Of a DNA stretch of 64,000 nucleotides, positions 33,969 through 45,358 are shown piece by piece. The position numbers and the translations under genes are program-made. Numbering within the stretch: the first letter of the stretch is position 1; each line of letters opens with the position of its first letter. The stretch spans positions 310,001 through 374,000 of the forward strand of contig JAPYXD010000704.1 in NCBI GenBank assembly GCA_030998225.1, in the 5' to 3' direction. Origin of the DNA: Diplolepis rosae. Its lineage: Eukaryota; Arthropoda; Insecta; Hymenoptera; Diplolepididae. The notes beneath the pieces were generated by a model. That model was not told where the DNA came from, ran no database searches, and worked only from the letters and a program-made list of their open reading frames with translations.

Positions 33969-34185
33969 GGCTAAGAGTGATAAAAAAAAACATTTAAAAC
34001 ATTGCAATTATGATTCTGTGGCAAAATTTGGAATAGAATGTGTAGGAATAAATGCAATAATTTTATTTTTCAGCGATAAAAACTAGGAAAACATCACGTA
34101 CCTGTCATTGAAGGTAATGCAGTGATTCACCATTTGCGCAACGTCTCCACCGTCAGGTTTGATCATTGATTGGAGTCCGCTAGGG
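33969..34185. repeat. Half copy of the CCCTAGCGG MITE family
   Basis: The segment matches one arm and the centre of the 6655-7179 element: TTGCAATTATGATTCTGTGG, then ACCTGTCATTGAAGG, then TCCGCTAGGG at the right tip. The other arm is missing. Confidence 0.75.
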
Positions 34186-36429
34186 AAATCACAATGTATA
34201 AAATGTAAGCTACAGATAAGTAGATGCAAGTGTACTCAGACTTGCATTTATTCGGCAACGAAAAATAAAATCAGGCAATAGATAGGAGAGAAGGGATACA
34301 AAGTCGAAGTTCGAAGTCGACGTTGACTATTGCTAACAGATGGTAGTGAGAGAAAAAAACAGTTCTACAAATGTACGTAATTCTATACAATTTTGCACGA
34401 TGCGTGACTTTATACCATTTTGCGCGATACTTGCATACAGAAACCCCTAATGTTGACCGCCGACTGTGTGGCAGGTTTCCTTCATCTACCATATGACAGC
34501 TTGCTTCATCCAACCTGTGGTACACTGAGGAAAAAATGCGGTACAAGCAACTATGATTCCATGATCGTTACAACTCTGAAACCGTAGTACGTTTTAGGCC
34601 CAACAGCGAGGGCAGAGTTGGAACAAATTCTGAAGTTTAACTTGCGACGAATGTGAGAAATATTCGTTGCAACTATATAATGAAGAGTTGTTTCAATTTG
34701 ACGTATATTTTACAGAGATTGCAAACAACGTTGTAAAACTTTTTTTAAAAGACATTGTAGAAATAATGCATCAAGTCACAAAAATGTGTGTTCTAGTTTA
34801 TGAGATGTATGTTCGAAGAATATTTATTATAGAAACTCACTTTTAAAAATTTTAATTTACGGAGAAAGCCCGAAACATCCAAGAGTTTTTTGGACGCAAT
34901 CGTCCATGTCCAAAAGTGAGGTTAGAATATGATTTTTTGAGTGGTCTTATATTTGAAAATATTCAAAACTTGAAAAAAGACCATAAAATCTTTAAAAAAT
35001 GGGTATGATTATTTGTCAATAAAAAGGAACAATCAAAAATACATTCGCAAATAGATTTGAGCACCGGGTTCGAAAAATGCACTGTATACGTTGACAACAA
35101 CATCGAGCACGGCGAATATTTGGATCAGGATGCTTATTTCTTTTCTTTCTAGTTCCACTTATGACGTTATTGATTAAAAAAGCACACAATAATATTGAAT
35201 ATAAGGATTCCAGATAACATTTGTGATTTTCATTCCAAAACCACTTGACTATTTGCACAAGGTGAGCTAGATACGCACTCGAGATGATGTATCATATGAT
35301 CGTGACTATGATTTTCATCAGTGAGTTCGTAACGCACTCGTGGTGAATTTATAATTTAACATCATAGGTGAGCTTGATGTGATGGCAATAATTTTACAAG
35401 ATGCACACATTAAGTAACTGATTTTTTTTTAATCTTTTAAAAAAAATTTCAATCATCGATCTTTCTATCAATAGCGCAGGTCATAATATGATGATGATGC
35501 AATTGGTCAAAGAAATTCACGTTAGTTAACTACCGATATACAGGGTGGGCACGAGTGGGTTGCCGAATAGGGAATATAATTGAGAGTAGTTTAGTATACG
35601 AAATACCGCCCAACATGCACTTTCGCTATTCGAAAAGATCTTTTTCAGGCGTTTTTTTGAAATTCGCGCCAGATCGAAAGAGGTCGTGCATGTCTTGCGC
35701 ATGTCTGTTCGCTTTTTTCTAGGTCGGTAATAGTGAAACCTGTCCATATTTAGTTTTAAATATGGTACAGGTTAGGTTTTCAAATGTAATTTTTGAAAAA
35801 ATAGTAAAAATATTAAAATTAAAAGTGTCATGTTTTAAAAATATTGTCGAAAGTGCGGCAGAATTTTAAACAACAGTGAGTGAATTTATTATTCAGACAC
35901 ACAAGTGTAAATAGTTGAAAATTGGAATCAAGTTTGACAGCAAGAAGCTCACCTTTGTAGTGTGTGATAAAAAAAATAAATTTTAAACAAATAAAGAGCT
36001 TTGTTGCTCTAAAAGATTGATAAATGAGAACAGGAATAACTTACGGCATGGAGAATGGTAAGATTTTAAATCTCTATAATAAAAAATATTGAATATTTTT
36101 TTAATGTAAAATTTTCAATTACAACAATATGTTTTAAATTTTCAGAAAAATATCTACTCACTTCAAATAAAGTTAAAAAAAAAAAATTAAAAATTTTTAA
36201 TTTGACGGGAAATTTATATAAGTATTTTTTATTTCACTTTAAATGATATTCTTGAAAAGACACGTTTACTTTGTGAAATGTTTTTTTTCTTTTTCATGAA
36301 GAGTCAAAAATGAAGCAAGTGGGAAAAATAAAGGATTTAAGAACTAAAATTGTGTAGGTATTTATGTTACTTATAAGTTGCAGTAGCAAAAGTACATACA
36401 TAATAATGTAATAATAGTTTGAAATATCT
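34186..36429. other. Unassigned stretch with minor repeats
   Basis: No gene is seen. Short minus-strand frames at 34271-34546, 35016-35258 and 35526-35747 have no recognisable domain. GAACGCACTCG-like phrases recur at about 35268 and 35330. Bases 35560-35770 are GC-richer with AAATATGG palindromic words and may be an old MITE. Confidence 0.4.
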
Positions 36430-38119
36430 TAAAGCTAAACTTTATAATTTATGATTCTGAACAAAATATCAAAACACTAACTGATGTTTATGTAATCAAA
36501 TCCTCAATAGCCATTGAATATTGTAAAAATTGTTCCCGGGACTAAAATAAAGGTTTCAAAATTCTGTAAACTGACTCAGGAGTCTACGTTCATGTATTCT
36601 GTTAGTTCTTATACTAAAAAGTTGTAAAAAATTATTTTAACAAATCTTCAATACTCATAGCGGCCGGTCTAGAGTGGCCAAGTTCTAAATACACACAAAA
36701 CATTACCTAAACCTTTGACTGTAACCAAAATAATATCTATCAATTCTTTCAATTTAGTTCATAAGTAGCTATCACTGTCTCTTATCAGTTCCCACAGATA
36801 AACTGTATAATTTGTAATTTTAAACAAATTTTGAAACATTAAATGGTGTTTTTGGAGTCAAATCATCAATAGCCAATGATTATTGTAAAAATTGTTCCCG
36901 GGACTACAATTAAAGTTTTAAAATTCTGCAAACTGGCTCAGTAGTCCTAATTCACGTACTCTATCAGCCCTCATAGTAAATATAGTAGTCCTGAAAAATC
37001 ATTTTTTCAAAACTTCAGTACTCATAGCTGCCGTTCGAGAGTGACCAAGTTCCAAATACAGACAAAATATCACATAAATCCTTGACTGTAACTAAACTAA
37101 TTGCTCTAAATTCTTCTAATTTGTTTTTCAAGTAGCTATTCCTGTCTCTCATCAGTTCCTAAAGCTATACTTTATTATTTGTCATTTAAAAAAAATGATG
37201 ACAATGCCAACCTAGGATTTGATTAAATAAACATCAGTGAGGGCATCAATATTTTCTTAAAATGACAAATTATGACGGATAGCTTTAGGAGCTGATGAGA
37301 GACAGGAATAGATACTTGAGAACCAAATTAGAAGAATTTAGAGCAATTAGTTTAGTTACATTCAAGGATTTATGTGATATTTTGTGTGCATTTGGAACTT
37401 GGCCACTCTAGAACGGCAGCTATGAGTACTGAAGTTTTGAAAAAATGATTTTTCAGGACTATTTACTATGAGGGCTGATAGAGTACGTGAATTAGGACTG
37501 CTGAGCCAGTTTGCAGAATTTAAAAACTTTAATTGTAGTCCCGGGAACATTTTTACAATAATGAATGGCTATCGAGGATTTGATTACATAAACATCAGTG
37601 AGGGTTTTTGAAATTTTTTTAAAATGACAAATTATAAAGTATAGCTTTAGGAACTGATGAGAGACAAGAATAGCTACTTGAGAACCAAATTATAAGAATT
37701 TAGAGCAATTAGTTTAGTTACAGTCAAGGATTTATGTGATATTTTGTCTGTATTTGGAACTTGGTCACTCTCGAACGGCAGCTATGAGTACTGAAGTTTT
37801 GAAAAAATGATTTTTCAGGACTACTATATTTACTATCAGGGCTGATAGAGTACGTGAATTAGGACTACTGAGCCAGTTTGCAGAATTTAAAAACTTTAAT
37901 TGTAGTCCCGGGAACAATTTTTACAATAATCATTGGCTATTGATAATTTGACTCCCAAAACACCATTTAATGTTTCAAAATTTTTTTTAAATTACAAATT
38001 ATACAGTTTAGCTGTGGGAACTGATAACAGACAGTGATAGCTACTTATGAACTGAATCGAAAGAATTTATAGATATTATTTTGGTTACAGTCAAAGGTTT
38101 AGGTAATGTTTTGTGTGTA
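36430..38119. repeat. Foldback array with about 365-bp tandem units in its arms
   Basis: A unit of about 362-367 bases, marked by TTGTTCCCGGGACTA, is present twice in direct order (marks at 36530 and 36892). It then recurs inverted (marks near 37540 and 37908), with a further partial inverted unit up to 38119. The mirror centre is near 37222. This is the layout of foldback elements with repeat-built arms. The right end is cut by the Tigger-like element at 38120. Confidence 0.8.
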
Positions 38120-39829
38120 CAGTAAAACCCCGATTATCGCAACACCTTCCAATCAAATGTCTCCCGTTTATCGCAAAAACGGAGGGGTTCCCACTTCTTC
38201 GCCACCAGCTTGAAAAACTGATTGTCAACACATGCGCCTAAACGAATAGTTTCACGCGCTTTCACTGTTTATCATTGTTTACAGTCGTGTTCCAATAACC
38301 TCGAATGCGTTTTTTTATTGTTATTATATGTGCAATTATAAATGAGTGAAAACGTGGAACCGAACGATGGTACGTAAACGACTAATACAAACAATACATT
38401 TTAATTCCTTTAAAGCCTATATATTTCTCTCATAATTTTCGAATGCATGATTGAATTTTTTTCAGTAGAAATATTCCCGCATTTTGTAAAACAATTGATT
38501 CGCAATTGGTAAAGCGATTGCTGTACTAGGCACAATTCATGTTATAATTTGTCATAATAATATACATTGAAATGTGAAAAATTTATATATTTTTCTGATA
38601 CATATAAAACACAAATATGTAGCAATATATACATAAACGATAGTTTCATATCATATAAACGATATATTTCATATCTCCCTAATATACGAAAATTCATATA
38701 AATATATGCATCACAATTTTAAAAGTGAGGGGTATTCCCGCCTATCCTTAAGAATCACGTGACCACTCCTTCTACTAATAAGAGGGAGAAAAAATGGTAA
38801 AGTTTATTGCGATAAACGGGAGAGACAAGTTGCAATAACAGTGATCCCAGATCTGAAACCGACGCAGTGTCTCACACTCTCAGCCTGCCTGTCGGTGTGA
38901 ATCGGGTAGGGAGCGAAGACGGGGCACGTTGCCATTTTTCTTTCCTCGTCACTCTTGCATGCGAGAACGACTCGTCCCATTTCCCCTTATTCTCCTCGCT
39001 TCTTCGTTACAATGCATGCGTTTTCAACTGTTCCAAGTTTTAGATTTCAGACTGTCGTTTATCGAGTCGAAATTGAGAAATGTGCTTACATTATAAATTT
39101 CGAATTTCCATACTTTTTACCAATTTTGTACATTTAAAAAATTTTCAATTAGCGAATTGTTTAGCATTAAGAAGAGATAAACATAAAATTTAAGATTGAA
39201 TATTACATTCTCAATTTTATGTTAGACATATTGTCATCTCACTGTTTGCAGCCTAATCACAGACTTTTCATTCAAAAAATGAATTGCTTTACGGAAAGGA
39301 AAAATTTTCTAATAGGAGGAGATAAATTAAAAAGCTAAAAAATGTGTCCTGTGATATTTGCATATGATCACATAAGTATTTATTGATTTCAAATTTTACA
39401 TGAAATTTTTTTTTTCAAGTTCGTGTTTAAATCTTGTCCCGATTTTACAAGATCTTATGGGCAGCTGCAATCTGTTAAATGAAATATCTTGTAATTCTTA
39501 ATTTGCCTGTTCTTCTGAAATCGTAGGAAAAATTCAAAGTCGATAAATGGTTAAAATTTTATACCAAGATTTAAATTGCAAAATTTTAAAGCTTTGTGAA
39601 TAAACTGCTTCATATTTAGAAAATACTTCAACTCTGTGAAGCATTTTTATATTTTAAGTGTAAAATCTGTGCTTAGGTCACAAAAAAGTAAGATAAAAAT
39701 TAATTAGTTGAGTTTGAAATTTTTGTCACTGCCTACATTATCGGAGGATCACTAGTCGCGTATCAGATAGGATACCTGAGCCACTAGGCGATATAAGGAG
39801 ATCTTCCTGTGGAGAAAGAGATGCCGGAC

Positions 39830-39901
39830 GCCTGTGTAGCTCAGTGGTTAGAGCAGTCGACCGGCAATCGAAAGACCTGGGCTCGAATCCCAGCGCAGTC
39901 G
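39830..39901 (+). tRNA. tRNA-like sequence 1 (Ala-GGC-like, probably a SINE head)
   Basis: It folds as a 72-base cloverleaf: acceptor GCCTGTG/CGCAGTC with one mismatch, D arm GCTC/GAGC, T arm CTGGG/CCCAG with loop CTCGAAT. The A box TAGCTCAGTGG is perfect and the B box has one change. The anticodon would be GGC, but the anticodon stem has a mismatch and position 33 is C, not T. It is therefore likely a SINE head rather than a working tRNA. Confidence 0.4.
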
Positions 39902-40155
39902 AAAGCGTCATTTTTTCCACAGAAAGATTTTCAAATTCTTTAAATATTGAATTTATTTGCATTATTTGCGATATAAGAGTTTGAAATTGTCTACGAGGAC
40001 ACCTGTCGACAACGTATCCTATCTGATACGCGACTAGTGATCCTCCGATGTTGTAGGCTGTGACTCAACTAATTAATTTGAAATCATTTACAGCCGCAAG
40101 GCTGAGCCACTAGGCGATATAAGGAGATCTTCCTGTGGAGAAAGAGATGTCGGAC

Positions 40156-40227
40156 GCCTGTGTAGCTCAGTGGTTAGAGCAGTCGACCGGCAATCGAAAG
40201 ACCTGGGCTCGAATCCCAGCGCAGTCG
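40156..40227 (+). tRNA. tRNA-like sequence 2 (tandem copy)
   Basis: Identical to the first tRNA-like core, one 326-bp period downstream. It has the same defects in the anticodon arm and the same intact Pol III boxes. Confidence 0.4.
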
Positions 40228-40481
40228 AAAGCGTCATTTTTTCCACAGAAAGATTTTCAAATTCTTTAAATATTGAATTTATTTGCATTATTTGCGATAT
40301 AAGAGTTTGAAATTGTCTACGAGGACACCTGTCGACAACGTATCCTATCTGATACGCGACTAGTGATCCTCCGATAATGTAGGCAGTGACTCAACTAATT
40401 AATTTGAAATCATTTACAGCCGCAAGGCTGAGCCACTAGGCGATATAAGGAGATCTTCCTGTGGAGAAAGAGATGTCGGAC

Positions 40482-40553
40482 GCCTGTGTAGCTCAGTGGT
40501 TAGAGCAGTCGACCGGCAATCGAAAGACCTGGGCTCGAATCCCAGCGCAGTCG
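40482..40553 (+). tRNA. tRNA-like sequence 3 (tandem copy)
   Basis: Identical to the other two cores and exactly one more 326-bp period downstream. It is followed by the SINE tail and the right target duplication. Confidence 0.4.
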
Positions 40554-42578
40554 AAAGCGTCATTTTTTCCACAGAAAGATTTTCAAATTCTTTAAATATT
40601 AAGATAAAAATACTTTCATCATAAAATTAAGAATGTAAATTTAGCACTCATTAGGTCAAATGTTTATTACTTCTTCATATAAAATACTTTGCACATAATT
40701 CTCTGATTACATATTTTTTAAATGTTGGAACATTTAAGAAATTCATGAATATTTAACCTACTTATAAAAAATAAAAATTTACAAATAAAGCTTCGACTGA
40801 AAAATCTAAGAATTTGTCAATTATTGATCTATTTTCTTGTAAGTTTGAACATAGGAGAACTTAAAATTCCACAATGACTTTATTTTTTAAGTGATGCTTA
40901 AACCTTTCTTTAATCTTGAGAATTCTTCCAGAACTTTATTTCAGGTGAGTGACTTTTTTTAAATGAAAGATTTCGTAATTCTAAATTAGGCTCATCTTGT
41001 AAAATTGTAAAAAAATTCTAAAGCTTCAAAGTAAATTTTTCTGTCTAATTCAAAGCTAATAAGTATTCAATGTTTCAAATCAAAATATTAAATGAAAGAT
41101 ATTCAATCTTTGGGAATTAACTGCTTTAAGAACATAATTTTTCCTCCTTATAAAAAAATCTCAATTTTCAAATTGAGTCTTCGGATAGGTCACTAAAACT
41201 TGGGATGAAAATACTTGTATTATACAATTTACTTTAAATTTTTAAATCTTTTTATAATGTTGCAAGATGAGCCTATTTTAGAATTACAAAATCTTTCATT
41301 AAAAAAAAAGTCACTCACCTGAAATGAACTTTCGGAAGAATCCCCATAAGAATAAAGAAAGGTTTAAGCATCACTTGAAAAATAATATCAGTTTGGAATT
41401 TTAAGTCCTTTTACTCTCTGAATATGAATCAGTCAAATTTTTCACTGATTGAATTAGTGATTTGCCTTATGTGATCATATGCAAATATCACAGGACACAT
41501 TTTTTAGCTTTTTAATTTATCTCCTCCTATTAGAAAATTTTTCCTTTCCGTAAAGCAATTCATTTTTTGAATGAAAAGTCTGTGATTAGGCTGCAAACAG
41601 TGAGATGACAATATGTCTAACATAAAATTGAGAATGTAATATTCAATCTTAAATTTTATGTTTATCTCTTCTTAATGCTAAACAATTCGCTAATTGAAAA
41701 TTTTTTAAATGTACAAAATTGGTAAAAAGTATGGAAATTCGAAATTTATAATTTAAGCTTTCGTTTAAAAATTTCAAATATTTTCAATTTATATATAGAT
41801 TCAAATTGTAAATATTTATTAATTTCAAATTTCCACTTAAAAATAATTTTTAGACTTTCAAAATGATTCCACCATTTTTGTAAATCTTACAGATGTTTAT
41901 TTTAGGGAAAAATTGATTAAAATATCGAAAAAAGAAGTATTATTTCCATAACTACATATTCTGTAAATTTGAAATTGTCGTCTGCCTCGCTCCTCTTTTG
42001 CACGGAGTCGAGAAAAATACATTTAACAATTTCGACTCGATAAACGACACCCTGAAATCTAAAACTTGGAACAGTTGAAAACGCATGCATTGTAACGAAG
42101 AAGCGAGGAGAATAAGGGGAAATGGGACGAGTCGTTCTCGCATACAAGAGTGACGAGGAAAGAAAAATGGCAACGTGCCCCGTCTTCGCTCCCTACCCGA
42201 TTCACACCGACAGGCAGGCTGAGAGTGTGAGACACTGCGTCGGTTTCAGATCTGGGATCACTGTGCAATAAACGGGAGTTGCGATAAACGGGTGTTGCGA
42301 TAAATGGGGTTTTACTGTATAGCATTTATCACAAGTGCAAGATAATCGACATATAGCATTCTTCCTGTTAAGACAATCTAAAGGATCTTTACCCATCTTA
42401 ATAAACATATTGAATTTTGACTCACTACGAAATACTATTCTAAAATAAATATCTTCAAAAAGTCTTTTTATGTTTTCAGAACAGTCCCCATTATATGGAA
42501 TCGATATCACACGTTTATTAAAAGGTTCAATATCTTCATTGAAAACGTAATTGTTATTGCTTCTATTACGAATTTCTA

Positions 42579-43831
42579 TTGGGGGTGTGCAAAAAAATGC
42601 ATCTTTTTTCGATTTTTCAACTTTATTTATACAATGAAAACCTTACACGTTTAATCATCAAAGTATTCTCCGTTATTGTCCAACACCTTCTGACACCGAA
42701 ACGAAAGAATTCTTGGCTTTTCGACGCAAAGAAATTATCGACCCACTTTTATACTTCTTCAAATGTTTGAAAGTGTACACCTTTAAGCGCGTTATTCATG
42801 GATCTGAAGAGATGATAGTCAGTTGGCGCGAGGTCTGGAGAGTACGCCGCATGCCGCAAAACTTCCCAACCAAGAGACATTAAAGTTTGAAGGACAGTTT
42901 TCGCAACGTGTGGTCTGGCGTTATCATGCAACACTTTCACTGGACGTAGTCCATGGCCAGTAAATGGACGTTTTTTGTCCAATACTTTACTCAGATGGTT
43001 TAGTTGTAGACAATATCATTCCGCTGTAACAGTTTGCTTAGGTCGTAGCAGCTCATAATACAAAATTCCCTTCAAATCCCACCAAACACAAAGCATTACT
43101 TTATCTGTAGAAATTTTGTGTTTTGGAATCGACGTGGAGGGTTGTCCGGGATCAACATATGATTTTTTCCGCTTTGAATTATCGGAATAAATCCACTTTT
43201 CATCTCCTGTTATAATTTTTCACAAAAATGACTTTTTATGATGTTTAACAAGGAGAGAATGGCAAGTATCGATTCGATCGTTTTTGTTTGTTTCGCTTAG
43301 CTCGTGTGGAACCCATTTCCCCATCTTTGCCATTTTTCCCATCGCTTTCAAATGTCTGGCAATTGTTGTTCGCTCAACTCCAAGCACTTCTGCCAATTCT
43401 TGTTGAGTCCGACATGAATTCTCGTCGAGCAATGCTTGTAAATAATTGTATAAACACTTTTCAGGACGACCTTCACGTTCATGGTCTTCCAAACTCAAAT
43501 CACCACTTTCGAACTGTTTGTACCATCTGGTGACTGTTGGATATGTCACCAAATTATCACCAAATACTTTATTCAATGCTTCAAAGGCATCTTTCGCCTT
43601 TTTTCCTTGTTGATATTCATAAAGGAGACAATGGCGAAAATGTTCCTTACTGAGTGACATTGTTAACCTCGTTCTATTGTACGTTGTAAAAAGTCATATG
43701 AGAATTCTTACAGCGTATTCTTATAGCTTGAGTAGAGCGCCACCACACTTCAAGAGGGCGCAGGAAAATTAAAAGTTTAAATAAGTTTTCAGCGTATCAT
43801 AAAAAAGTTGCATTTTTTTGCACACCCCCAA
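42579..43831 (-). mobile_element. Mariner element inserted in the PLE, TA site
   Basis: The tips TTGGGGGTGTGCAAAAAAAT and the complement ending at 43831 are flanked by TA (42577-42578 and 43832-43833). At 1253 bp it has the size of a full mariner and carries a single transposase gene on the minus strand. The PLE reading resumes on both sides, which confirms the borders. Confidence 0.93.
42749..43660 (-). pseudogene. Mariner transposase (DD34D) with two TGA stops
   Basis: The frame starts at ATG 43660 (MSLSKEHFRHCLLYEYQQGK) with an N-terminal helix-turn-helix, including TVTRWYKQFESGDLSLEDHE. It continues to TAA near 42749. Catalytic acids are present in ITGDEKW, HDNARPH and SPDLAPTDYH, the last two separated by 34 residues. 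Two TGA codons, at 43220-43222 and 43016-43018, interrupt one otherwise continuous frame. The second lies where relatives have Arg in ERYC, so CGA-to-TGA decay fits. The enzyme would cut and paste the element but is dead here. Confidence 0.9.
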
Positions 43832-45358
43832 TACTATTCTCCTATTAGTGTGTTTGGTAATAAATTGTGAAGGATAATTATTGATTAACAATAATTCATA
43901 GACCATTTTTGAGATATCATGATTCAATTTTTGGTCTGTAAGTAGAATGGTACAATCAGTCAAGCTCTTAATTACTGAAACTTTTTGTTGTACAGGATTC
44001 TTTGAAAGAAAGCTTAAATATCTACCTGAATCAGCTTTTTTGCGATACCAATTTGTTTGCAAGTGGCCTTCATTCCTAATAAGGTTAATATTGAGAAAGG
44101 TAAGAGAATTATTATTTTCTATTTCGTATATAAACTTGAGTCTATCATGATAAGAATTGAGAAGTATAATTATAAATTCAACTTTATTATCAGGAATTAT
44201 TCAAAGTTCGTCATTAACATATCTTAAATAAAGTGGAATATCAAAATCAATTTTACTGAAAAAGATGTTTTCTAAATGTTGCATAACAATATCTGAAAAG
44301 ATCGGCGAAATAGGTGAACCGATTGGTGTTCCGTAAGCTTGCTTGTAATATTTGTTATCAAATTGAAAATATGTTGAGTTCATTCAATGCCTTCTTTAAA
44401 TTCTGGTAATGGAATTACACTTTATCACACTTTATGTGAATATGTAAATCTTTCATACCTTGGTTGGTTATTTGTCTTAAGATCTTATCATCAATATTAA
44501 ACATTTGTTTATGAACAAAGTGACTATGGAAATGTAATAATTGAATATTATTAGTGCTGTTGAGAATGAAATTTAAAGAACAAATTATTAGCCCGACTAT
44601 TAATAAGAAAGTCTTTTTTTCTGTTCTCATCTCTGATGTTTTGATTGATGTTGATACAAATTTTGGTCTGTTTATATGCTTTATATCCAAAGTCTTCTCT
44701 AATTTTCTTGAGATACATTTCGACAAAAATCGCTGACCTATTCCAAGCATGTAATACTCATCAAGAATTGGTAAAAAAAATTTGATATTTAACGACCGAA
44801 TTAGGTAATCAAATCACAAATAACAAAAGAAATTTTAATAGCTAGAATGTATGGTCTTACTAAAATTCACAAAAATAATCTCCCACTGAGACCAGTGGTA
44901 TCTTGTATTGATTCATCAACATATTTTCTTGCAAAAACCTTTAATGACATAATTAATCAAGCATTTACCGACATCCCTATCATGTATTTAAAATTCTTTT
45001 GGGGTCAGAAGTAAGATTGAAAATTTAGTAATACCTGACAATTACATTCTGCTTTCACTGGATGTTTCTTCTGTCGTTACAAATGTTCCTCTTCTTCTGG
45101 TTTTAATGGGCATGAAAAAAATATGGCATCAGATTTGTAAGTGACCAAAAATTCCATTACCAGAATTCAAAGAAGGCATTGAATTGCTAATGAACTCAAC
45201 ATATTATAAATTTGATAACAAATATTACAAGCAAGCTTACGGAACACCAATGGTTTCACCTATTTCGCCGATCTTTTCAGATGTTGTTATGCAACATTTA
45301 GAAAACATCTTTTTCAGTAAAATTGATTATGATATTCCACTTTATTTAAGATATGTTA

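Larger units (their letters stand above)
39701..40600 (+). repeat. tRNA-derived SINE expanded as a 326-bp tandem array
   Basis: The block is flanked by an 11-bp duplication AAGATAAAAAT (39690-39700 and 40601-40611), the mark of a retroposed insertion. Inside, a 326-bp unit occurs almost three times, each with a tRNA-like core at 39830, 40156 and 40482 and a tail ending TTTCAAATTCTTTAAATATT. The left edge, 39701-39770, is the inverse of the unit tail (ATCGGAGGATCACTAGTCGC versus its complement at 40013-40051). The block therefore also has an inverted end. Confidence 0.8.
38839..42263. mobile_element. hAT-type foldback element, copy B, with 8-bp TSD
   Basis: The tips CAGTGATCCCAGATCTG are flanked by a perfect 8-bp duplication TGCAATAA (38831-38838 and 42264-42271). 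The empty site reads GTTGCAATAAACGGG in the other Tigger copy. Arms of about 1 kb are inverted repeats with a centre near 41130. No transposase is present. A 900-bp SINE array (39701-40600) interrupts the left arm. Confidence 0.92.
38120..42317. mobile_element. Tigger/pogo-like element containing a nested hAT
   Basis: The tips CAGTAAAACCCC at 38120 and its complement ending 42317 are flanked by TA on both sides. Bases 38120-38838 plus 42272-42317 match the 727-bp MITE at 12894-13620 in inverse order, so the remainder, 38839-42263, is a later insertion. Left flank is the foldback array, right flank a PLE. Confidence 0.85.
42320..44760 (-). pseudogene. Penelope-like element, minus-strand copy, decayed and split by mariner
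   Basis: Read right to left, 44750-44415 and 44383-44201 give RT pieces. The second holds GTPIGSPISPIFSDIVMQ and YLRYVND, where YVDD is expected. Bases 44062-43833 give NWYRKKADSGRYLSFLSKNP and LTDCTILLTDQ, typical PLE thumb motifs. After the mariner (42579-43831) the frame resumes at 42578-42320 with VISIPYNGDCSENIKRLFED, FRSESKFN and a Cys-rich start of the GIY-YIG nuclease. The nuclease itself is cut off by the Tigger element. Several frames and stops show decay. An active copy would nick DNA with GIY-YIG and prime reverse transcription. Confidence 0.82.

Noticed and set aside
39738..40288. Two near-identical minus-strand frames containing GFEPRSFDCRSTALTTEL
   Set aside because: They are the reverse strand of the tRNA-like SINE heads. 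This peptide is a known artefact of antisense tRNA-derived repeats.
39830..40553. Three genuine tRNA-Ala genes
   Set aside because: GGC anticodon is unusual for eukaryotic Ala, position 33 is not T, the anticodon stem is mismatched, and the copies sit in a SINE with TSDs. They are kept only as tRNA-like features.
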